Under the pieces are notes generated by a model. That model did not search any database and was not told the DNA's origin. It was given only the letters and a program-made list of their open reading frames with translations. Of a stretch of DNA of 28,050 bases, positions 8,566 to 17,203 are shown piece by piece. Where the stretch lies: the NCBI GenBank assembly GCA_029266815.1, contig JAQSWC010000011.1, positions 1 through 28,050 of the forward strand, read 5' to 3'. Position 1 is the stretch's first letter. Each line of letters begins with the position of its first letter. Both the position numbers and the translations under genes were made by a program. This DNA is from Paucimonas sp. GTDB lineage: Bacteria; Pseudomonadota; Gammaproteobacteria; Burkholderiales; Burkholderiaceae_D.

Positions 8566-8607
8566 TCCAATTTGAAATTGGATTTATGACACTGAGCTTT
8601 TTATAAT
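8566..8607 (+). promoter_or_regulatory. promoter with overlapping 17-bp palindrome
   Basis: A perfect TATAAT (8602-8607) is preceded after 18 bp by TTGGAT (8578-8583). The 17-bp palindrome TCCAATTTGAAATTGGA (8566-8582) overlaps the -35, as a repressor operator would. It points at the terminator at 8648-8672, about 60 bp downstream. Confidence 0.45.
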
Positions 8608-8613
8608 TCTTTC

Positions 8614-8672
8614 TGTCTCCTCCGTATCGTCTTGATATGGATTTCAAGCCCGCCACCTGGCGGGCTTTTTTT
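8614..8672 (+). ncRNA. candidate small RNA of about 59 nt with an anti-Shine-Dalgarno stretch
   Basis: The interval between a sigma-70-like promoter and a strong intrinsic terminator contains no plausible ORF. The predicted transcript has an open 5' part with CTCCTCC (8617-8623), complementary to ribosome-binding sites, a weak hairpin with arms CTTGA (8631-8635) and TCAAG (8644-8648), and the terminator stem. Short RNAs with such C/U-rich seeds are known regulators in proteobacteria. The start point is inferred from the -10 position. It could instead be a short aborted leader. Confidence 0.35.
8648..8672 (+). terminator. intrinsic terminator, plus strand
   Basis: GCCCGCC-ACCT-GGCGGGC is a perfect seven-pair GC stem followed by seven T residues on the plus strand only. 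The gene to its left (galE) runs the other way, so it does not terminate any annotated protein gene; this is the main reason for proposing a short RNA here. Confidence 0.85.
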
Positions 8673-8675
8673 ATT

Positions 8676-8723
8676 TTCTCTATAAGCTCATAGAGAAGAG
8701 CCGTGAATTGTTTCACGTATAAT
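8676..8723 (+). promoter_or_regulatory. two dyads abutting a TATAAT box upstream of metH
   Basis: The first dyad has 8-bp arms TTCTCTAT (8676-8683) and ATAGAGAA (8690-8697) with six bases between. The second is CGTGAA-TTGT-TTCACG (8702-8717), perfect over 16 bp, and touches a consensus TATAAT (8718-8723). No -35 box is present at the right distance, which suggests activator dependence. The TGAA/TTCA arms resemble MetR half-sites, but the spacing is four rather than five bases. Confidence 0.4.
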
Positions 8724-8729
8724 TTTGTT

Positions 8730-8854
8730 GTGCCGGCATCATTTCTTCTTACAGAGAGCCTGCACTTGCAAAGGCTATCATCAAGTCTACCGACAGCCAA
8801 GCAACCCGGTCCAGTTCAGACCGGGTTTTGTTTTTTTACCGAATCGAGCCTGCC
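8730..8854 (+). promoter_or_regulatory. candidate metH leader with attenuator
   Basis: If transcription starts after the TATAAT at 8718-8723, the leader is about 125 nt. It holds a hairpin with outer arms AGCC (8757-8760) and GGCT (8773-8776) and inner TGC/GCA pairs, then a second AGCC (8795-8798) that could pair with the same GGCT, then a terminator. I do not recognise an SAH, SAM or cobalamin riboswitch consensus in it. What would control read-through is unknown. Confidence 0.35.
8803..8837 (+). terminator. intrinsic terminator 17 nt before the metH start
   Basis: AACCCGGT (8803-8810) and ACCGGGTT (8820-8827) form a perfect eight-pair stem with a nine-base loop, followed by TTGTTTTTTT. The T tract exists only on the plus strand. 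metH begins at 8855, so transcription of metH from any upstream promoter has to pass it. Confidence 0.85.
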
Positions 8855-12495
<3,641 letters not shown>

Positions 12496-13791
12496 TCAGG
12501 CGTTGCGTGAAAGCTGGTCGCTCCATTCATAGGCGGCCACTTCCATCTTGCAGAGTTCGTCGCTGGTGAGATGCAGGCGCTTCATGGTTGCCGCCGCAAG
12601 CGGGCAGGCTTCTTCGATGTGCTCAAGATATTCGGTAAGGCGCAGCATGTCGCCGTAAAAGCCCTTGCGTGACAACAGCGCGTTGGCGACGTCGTCCACG
12701 ACCGGAATCTGTTCCAGGATGTCTTCCATTGGCAGACTGAAAAGCGTGTCCGTGAGCGACATGATGCCGATCGTGAATGCCGTGTCGGCAATCGCGCGGC
12801 GGCCGGGGCGCAGTTTTTCCGCCATCAGTTCCATCAGCTTGCCGCGCGTCGTTGCGAGCGTCAGCAGCGGCGTCATGCTCTGCCCTTTTTTGCAGGGCTC
12901 GGCATACAGCATGATTTGCAGCCAGCGCTGCAATTGATGCCGCCCGAGGATGAACAGGGCCTGGCCGAGCGAATCGATGCGGTGCTTCATTCCCACAGCG
13001 GGGGAGTTCACCAGCTTGAGCAGGTTGATGCCCAGTGAGATGTCCTGCTTGATGACCTGCTCTACTTCATCGTCTTCCGCTTCGGAACTGAGCAGGCTCA
13101 GGAGTCTGACGACTGCCATCTGGGAAGGGGAGAGTTTCTTTCCGCTGAGGACAGCCGGCTTCGCGAAATAATAGCCCTGGAAATAATCGAATCCAAGGTC
13201 CAGGCAGATCTGGAATTGTTCGAGGGTTTCCACTTTTTCCGCGAGCAGTTTTTTGCCCATTGCGCGGAACTGCGGCGTCAGCTTGAGCAGGGCGGAAAGC
13301 GGCATGTCGCGCAGGTCGAACTTCACGATCTCCACCAGAGGCAGCAATTGCCGCACATCGTCCGTATCCGCAATCACGTCGTCGAGCGCGAAGGTGAAAC
13401 CGTCTTCGACCAGTGCTTGCACGCGGCTCAGTATCTGCGGTGTGACGCGGGTCGTTTCGACGATTTCCAGCACGATGCGGTCGCGCGGCAGGAAGTGGAA
13501 CATCTCGCTCATCAGCGCTGCCGCATCGACGTTGATATAGCCCGGCACATTGCCGATGACTTTTTCCATGCCGAGCTGCGAGGCATGTGAAATTACCGCT
13601 GCAGTGGCCGAGAGATCGTTGGTGACATGAGCCGCATGAGGATCGGTATTCCTGAACAGAAGTTCGTAGCCGCTCAGTTCTTGAGCGCGGTTCAGGATAG
13701 GCTGCCGCGCCAGTAGAAATTCCCGGACTCGCAGGCTTCGCTTGGTCGGACTTGCAGTAGCGACGGAAGCCATCATGATCGGAATTCCCAT
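12496..13791 (-). CDS. degenerate EAL plus HDOD domain protein
   Basis: A cytoplasmic signalling-type protein of 431 residues, like the YuxH family. An EAL-like domain covers about 25-225 (REFLLARQPILNRAQELSGYELLFR, YINVDAAAL, VLEIVETT, FALDDV, VKFDLRDM, LAEKVETLEQFQICLDLGFDYFQGYYF), and an HDOD domain covers about 225-420 (LSSEAEDDEVEQVIKQDISLGINLLKLVNSPA). The signature EAL tripeptide reads ELL, so c-di-GMP hydrolysis is doubtful and a sensor or scaffold role is more likely; this is inference. The stop codon abuts the metH stop with no gap. The ATG at 13791 lacks a ribosome site; the ATG at 13776 (MMASVATASP) has GGGA nine bases upstream and may be the true start. Confidence 0.88.
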   Translation of the reverse strand: MGIPIMMASVATASPTKRSLRVREFLLARQPILNRAQELSGYELLFRNTDPHAAHVTNDLSATAAVISHASQLGMEKVIGNVPGYINVDAAALMSEMFHFLPRDRIVLEIVETTRVTPQILSRVQALVEDGFTFALDDVIADTDDVRQLLPLVEIVKFDLRDMPLSALLKLTPQFRAMGKKLLAEKVETLEQFQICLDLGFDYFQGYYFAKPAVLSGKKLSPSQMAVVRLLSLLSSEAEDDEVEQVIKQDISLGINLLKLVNSPAVGMKHRIDSLGQALFILGRHQLQRWLQIMLYAEPCKKGQSMTPLLTLATTRGKLMELMAEKLRPGRRAIADTAFTIGIMSLTDTLFSLPMEDILEQIPVVDDVANALLSRKGFYGDMLRLTEYLEHIEEACPLAAATMKRLHLTSDELCKMEVAAYEWSDQLSRNA

Positions 13792-13986
13792 GAGGTCGGG
13801 CAGGGTGATGAGATTTCATTCACTCTAAACCCAGGAGTTTCGAAAAACAGGTAACCAGCTTTCTGGTCACATTAGCGCATTATTGTTTCCGTATAGAAAT
13901 TTATTTATGGTGCAATGCCATAACCCTGGTTCGAAGTAGATTTAATTGCAATTAATGCAAGCGGATCGGGGAGGGCGGCGCGTTCC

Positions 13987-14751
13987 TCAAATCGGCAGGC
14001 CATTTATGAATGCCAGCATCTGTCCCGGTTCGAGCGGAATCCATTTTTCATTCGCGGTGAGCGGTTCGGTCACGATCACGGCCACGCGGTCTTGGGGCGT
14101 TGTCATTTGTGAAAAATCGACCGTGATGTCTTCGTCGGCAAGGGTGGCCGCGCTGAAGGGGTGCTGACGCACCACGTAGTAAAGACTGGTCGAGCAGTGA
14201 CAAAAGAGAACACTGCCCTCCGACAGGAGCATGTTGAAGGTGCCGTGCGAGCCGATGTCGGCGCACAGTTCGCGCAACACTGATTCAAGCTGTTCCGCGG
14301 GCGGTTGAAGGTAGCCGAAGCGCCGGTGCAACTGCTGCAGCAGATAGCAAAAGGCCCTCTCGCTGTCGGTGGTGCCTACTGGACGATAGGGGCCATCCAG
14401 CGCCGGATGAAAATTCTTCAGGTCGCCGTTGTGGGCGAATACCCAGTAGCGCCCCCATAATTCGCGAACAAAAGGATGGCAGTTTTCGAGCGCGACCTTT
14501 CCCTGGGTAGCCTTACGGATATGCGCAATCACGTTGGTCGACTTGATCGGCCAGCGCTTGATCAGTTCCGCCACCGGCGACTCGATTGAAGCCTGGTGAT
14601 CGACGAAGTGGCGCACGCCGGAACCTTCGAAAAACGCAATGCCCCAGCCGTCATGATGGGTATCGGTGCGGCCCCCGCGCGTGGCGAAGCCCGTAAAGCT
14701 GAACACAATGTCGGTCGGCACATTGCAGTTCATCCCCAGCAGTTGGCACAT
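13987..14751 (-). CDS. class II glutamine amidotransferase (YafJ type)
   Basis: Ntn-type glutamine amidotransferase domain protein of 254 residues. The start at 14751 (MCQLLGMNCNVPTDIVFSF) puts the nucleophile Cys at position 2, as the family requires, and AGGA stands upstream; a longer upstream reading would hide this residue. Further family motifs are GRTDTHHDGWGIAFFEG, NVIAHIRKATQGKVALENCHPF, FAHNGDL and GTTDSERAF. There is no fused synthase domain, so the acceptor of the ammonia is not known; stand-alone members of this group are widely annotated only as putative amidotransferases. It lies 25 bp downstream of the TrmB-like gene and is probably co-transcribed with it. The 195-base gap to the EAL-HDOD gene holds an AT-rich 14-bp palindrome (13942-13955) of unknown role. 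Confidence 0.92.
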   Translation of the reverse strand: MCQLLGMNCNVPTDIVFSFTGFATRGGRTDTHHDGWGIAFFEGSGVRHFVDHQASIESPVAELIKRWPIKSTNVIAHIRKATQGKVALENCHPFVRELWGRYWVFAHNGDLKNFHPALDGPYRPVGTTDSERAFCYLLQQLHRRFGYLQPPAEQLESVLRELCADIGSHGTFNMLLSEGSVLFCHCSTSLYYVVRQHPFSAATLADEDITVDFSQMTTPQDRVAVIVTEPLTANEKWIPLEPGQMLAFINGLPI

Positions 14752-14776
14752 CTTGTTTTTCCTGTTCAGTCGTAAG

Positions 14777-15439
14777 TCAGGGCAGTTGCGCAGTGCATCG
14801 CCACAGTGAATGGCCAGACGCGAGGTATTTTCTTTCAAACGGCGTGATCGGCACAAGCGCTTCGAGACGTTCGACTTCGATACTTCCTGCGCCGAGCCGA
14901 TGCAGGGTCTGTGCGCATTCTTGTATGTAGATGTGCCAATTGCTGCGGCATTCAAAGTAGCCGCCCAGCTCCACGATGGTAGGGAACACCGGGTGACCAT
15001 GCCAGCGACGCCCCAGGTGCGCGGCTTTCGGCCAGGGATTGGGATAAAGCACGTATTGCCTGGCCGGGCGAATGCCTGCAGCCTGCATCAGGCGCCAGTA
15101 ATCGACAAGGTCGGCGCGCACGCACACATGATTGCCGTGATCATCGGGCGGCCTGTGTCGGGAAAGGCGATCGGCCGATTGATCGATGCCTATCACGAAG
15201 TGATCGGGAAAGGTCTTCGAAAGATGTAGGGTGGATGAGCCGACGCCACAGCCCGCATCGATGATCAGCGGCAGGTTGCCTTGCGCCTTCCAGGCGGCGA
15301 CACTGGCTTCAAAAGCGATACGGTTGTGATCCAGCGCAGGTTTAAGGAATGGCGAATGACGATGACGTTCCAACTGGCGCACCAGGTGATGATGCGGGCC
15401 GGCCTGGTTACTTTGTACGGGGGAGGAATTGCCGAACAT
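14777..15439 (-). CDS. TrmB-like SAM-dependent methyltransferase
   Basis: Belongs to the family of tRNA (guanine-46-N7)-methyltransferases. From the ATG at 15439 it has 220 residues; a GTG two codons earlier is possible. The SAM site is IIDAGCGVGSSTLHLSK, followed by HFVIGIDQSADRL and the TrmB-type YPNPWPKAAHLGRRWHGHPVF. In classic TrmB this last motif is FPDPW with an aspartate; here an asparagine replaces it, so the substrate may not be tRNA G46. An N-terminal stretch with HHHLVRQLERHRHS is unusual in its His content. A TATACT box ends six bases before the GTG, so the mRNA may be nearly leaderless. It sits just downstream of a terminator and ahead of the amidotransferase gene. Confidence 0.82.
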   Translation of the reverse strand: MFGNSSPVQSNQAGPHHHLVRQLERHRHSPFLKPALDHNRIAFEASVAAWKAQGNLPLIIDAGCGVGSSTLHLSKTFPDHFVIGIDQSADRLSRHRPPDDHGNHVCVRADLVDYWRLMQAAGIRPARQYVLYPNPWPKAAHLGRRWHGHPVFPTIVELGGYFECRSNWHIYIQECAQTLHRLGAGSIEVERLEALVPITPFERKYLASGHSLWRCTAQLP

Positions 15440-15462
15440 CGGCACAGTATAAAGAAGGTATC

Positions 15463-15499
15463 TGCAAACAAAAACGGCATCCTGTAAAAGATGCCGTTT
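15463..15499 (-). terminator. terminator after the DUF3567 gene
   Basis: AAACGGCATC (15472-15481) and GATGCCGTTT (15490-15499) form a perfect ten-pair stem with an eight-base loop. On the minus strand the stem runs into GTTTTTGTTTG, a good T tract; the plus-strand tail is poorer. It lies 22 bp past the DUF3567 stop. Confidence 0.8.
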
Positions 15500-15521
15500 C
15501 TGATGTGGCGGAGACGCAGGA

Positions 15522-15779
15522 TTAGTGAAGAATAACGGGCTGGCTCATCAATACATCGTATTTGCCGAGAAAATCATCGATTTCTTCCACGCTGGGCTCT
15601 GTGGCGATCAGATCTTCAACATTCTTCCGAAAGGTTTCCGCCAAGTGGCCACCGATGAAGATCTCCCGTTTGCCCGGTTTGTCCATGATTTCATAACCCC
15701 CAAAGCGCAACGCATCGTTTCCCGAGTCGGGACCGAATTCCACTACGCTGTACTGCTCGCTATTGTAGATAAGGTTCAT
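15522..15779 (-). CDS. DUF3567 family protein
   Basis: A short protein of 85 residues of a family that I know from Burkholderiales, of unknown function. I chose the ATG at 15779 because AGGAG lies six bases upstream and the product begins MNLIYNSEQYSVVEF as family members do; an upstream in-frame start at 15896 is unsupported. Other family-like segments are GGYEIMDKPGKREIFIGGHLAETFRKNV and EPSVEEIDDFLGKYDVLMSQPVILH. The protein is acidic, with no signal peptide, membrane span or catalytic motif. It appears to be a single-gene transcription unit with its own terminator. Confidence 0.85.
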   Translation of the reverse strand: MNLIYNSEQYSVVEFGPDSGNDALRFGGYEIMDKPGKREIFIGGHLAETFRKNVEDLIATEPSVEEIDDFLGKYDVLMSQPVILH

Positions 15780-15849
15780 GTGCGCTCCTATGTTGGCCAA
15801 TACTGCCCTTCGTTGATCTGCAGATGAAGCCGGAAACCCGGAATTCAAG

Positions 15850-15878
15850 ACTACAGTCCCAATACCACCGAATCGCAA
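15850..15878 (-). promoter_or_regulatory. possible promoter of the DUF3567 gene
   Basis: On the minus strand TTGCGA (15873-15878) and TGTAGT (15850-15855) are 17 bp apart, each 4 of 6 to consensus, about 70 bp before the ATG. The rest of the 15780-16033 gap shows no gene. Confidence 0.3.
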
Positions 15879-16033
15879 AACCACTTCAATACACACAAGA
15901 GCGAAGCGCTTAAATCGTTATCGACGAGATTGCGCCGGATTTTAGGAACAATTAACGTGTTCTTACAAATAAGGCAGTAAATCTGTTCGACGGTTCCAGG
16001 GAGCATAAACAGATTGGTAACAAATTCCTGTTT

Positions 16034-16396
16034 TCAATCTGCCTGAAGTCTGCCTTTTATTTCTGCAAGACCCTGATACCGTCTGTCCTGAAAGACTGCC
16101 TCCACTTTGTCCAGATGCATATCCGATGCCAAGGCGAGAAACAGTTTTTCAGGTTTGCGCTGGAGCAAGCGATTCAGGATAACGCGCGTAGTCAGCATGC
16201 CTGTACAACACAAACAGGCAGGCGCAACGCGGGCGATATGAAAAGACGGCCCGGCGTGGGCCTGAAAGACATCGGCGCCGTCGGGCAAGCCCTCGGCAAG
16301 AACGGCAACGGATTCACCGGGTTTGATCAACGCGGCAACAGCTGCTTCCCGTGCGGAGGCCGAACTGCCGATAACCAGATAAACGCTGGTGGTCAA
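16034..16396 (-). CDS. small CxCC protein resembling a COG0523 fragment
   Basis: 120 residues from a TTG at 16396 that overlaps the stop of the ntrX-like gene (TTGA), so the two are translationally coupled. The middle reads VAPACLCCTGMLTTRVILNRLLQRKPEKLFLALAS, resembling the metal-binding CxCC region and following helix of CobW/COG0523 metallochaperone GTPases. The N-terminus VYLVIGSSASAREAAVAALI stands where the P-loop would be, but lacks the GxxGxGK pattern. So it probably does not bind GTP, and the protein is far shorter than a normal member. It could be a stand-alone metal-binding relic or a distinct small family. The three clustered cysteines are its main functional hint. Confidence 0.65.
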   Translation of the reverse strand: MTTSVYLVIGSSASAREAAVAALIKPGESVAVLAEGLPDGADVFQAHAGPSFHIARVAPACLCCTGMLTTRVILNRLLQRKPEKLFLALASDMHLDKVEAVFQDRRYQGLAEIKGRLQAD

Positions 16397-17115
16397 CCTT
16401 TACGGGCAGCCTTGCCCGGCTCGACGCCGAGTTGCTTCAGTTTGCGGTAAAGGTGGGTGCGTTCCAGGCCGGTTTTTTCCGCTACGCGCGTCATGCTGCC
16501 GTTCTCGCGCATCAAGTGATGCTCGAAATAGGCGCGCTCGAAGGCATCACGCGCTTCCCGGAGCGGCAGGTCGAACGACAGGGAAAACAGCGGGGCATCC
16601 TGGGCCAACATCGGTGATGGTTGAAGAGAAGGCACCGAAATCGGTGATGCCGGATTCGCTACCGGAGAAGACTCGGTGATGGAAAGGACCGGTTCGTGCG
16701 AATACACGTGCGCAGGGCGCACATGCACTGCCGCCGGACGGACCGGTTCCTGTCCTCGTGTCAGGCCCTGCTGCACTGCCTTGAGCAGTTTCTGCATGGT
16801 GATCGGTTTTTCGAGGAAGTTCAGAGCGCCGATGCGCGTGGCTTCCACTGCGGTATCGATGGTGGCGTGGCCGGACATCATGATCACCGGCATCGTCAGC
16901 AACCCGTCACGCTGCCATTCCTTTAGCAGCGTTACACCATCCGTATCGGGCATCCAGATGTCCAGCAGCACCAGATCGGGCGTTTCCTTGGTGCGCCATT
17001 CGCGCGCCTGTTGGGCGTTTTCCGCCGTCCATACGACATGGCCCTCGTCGCCTAGAATTTCCGAGAGCAGTTCACGTATACCCATTTCGTCGTCAACAAC
17101 GAGGATGTTGGCCAT
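16393..17115 (-). CDS. NtrX-like response regulator without an AAA+ domain
   Basis: 240 residues. The receiver domain (1-120) has acidic pair Asp8-Asp9, phospho-acceptor Asp52 (LVLLDIWMPDTDG), MMSGHA and the conserved Lys in FLEKPI. A Pro/Ser-rich linker follows (about 125-175), and a Fis-type helix-turn-helix ends the protein (RVAEKTGLERTHLYRKLKQLGV). The sigma-54-activating AAA+ domain of classic NtrX/NtrC is absent, yet the frame is intact and the linker looks natural, so this resembles the short ActR/RegA layout rather than a deletion. It follows ntrY after 88 bp and is surely its partner. Likely roles are in redox, envelope or nitrogen responses, but the target genes cannot be read here. 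A GGAAG ribosome site precedes the ATG. Confidence 0.88.
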   Translation of the reverse strand: MANILVVDDEMGIRELLSEILGDEGHVVWTAENAQQAREWRTKETPDLVLLDIWMPDTDGVTLLKEWQRDGLLTMPVIMMSGHATIDTAVEATRIGALNFLEKPITMQKLLKAVQQGLTRGQEPVRPAAVHVRPAHVYSHEPVLSITESSPVANPASPISVPSLQPSPMLAQDAPLFSLSFDLPLREARDAFERAYFEHHLMRENGSMTRVAEKTGLERTHLYRKLKQLGVEPGKAARKG

Positions 17116-17141
17116 CTGATTGCTTCCTTCTTCCTTTCGAA

Positions 17142-17194
17142 TTGCACATTGCCGTGCAACTGTTTCATTACAGGCGAATGCAGCATGTTCGCCT
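17142..17194 (-). repeat. two stem-loops between ntrY and ntrX
   Basis: AGGCGAA (17172-17178) pairs with TTCGCCT (17188-17194), and TTGCAC (17142-17147) with GTGCAA (17154-17159). Neither has a T tract on the minus strand, so they are not terminators. They could protect or process the shared mRNA and set the kinase to regulator ratio; this is inference. Confidence 0.5.
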
Positions 17195-17203
17195 TATGGT
17201 TGC

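Noticed and set aside
8540..8800. 86-codon minus-strand frame upstream of galE
   Set aside because: It covers the plus-strand terminator and dyads and has no protein-like or family features.
8730..8854. A known SAH, SAM or cobalamin riboswitch upstream of metH
   Set aside because: I looked for the conserved core strings of these classes and found none; the leader has only a hairpin, an alternative pairing and a terminator.
13925..13945. GGTTCGA resembling a tRNA T-arm
   Set aside because: No acceptor, D or anticodon stem can be formed around it.
16393..17115. NtrX truncated by a deletion like the other damaged genes
   Set aside because: The frame is intact from receiver to helix-turn-helix and the linker is a typical Pro/Ser-rich one.
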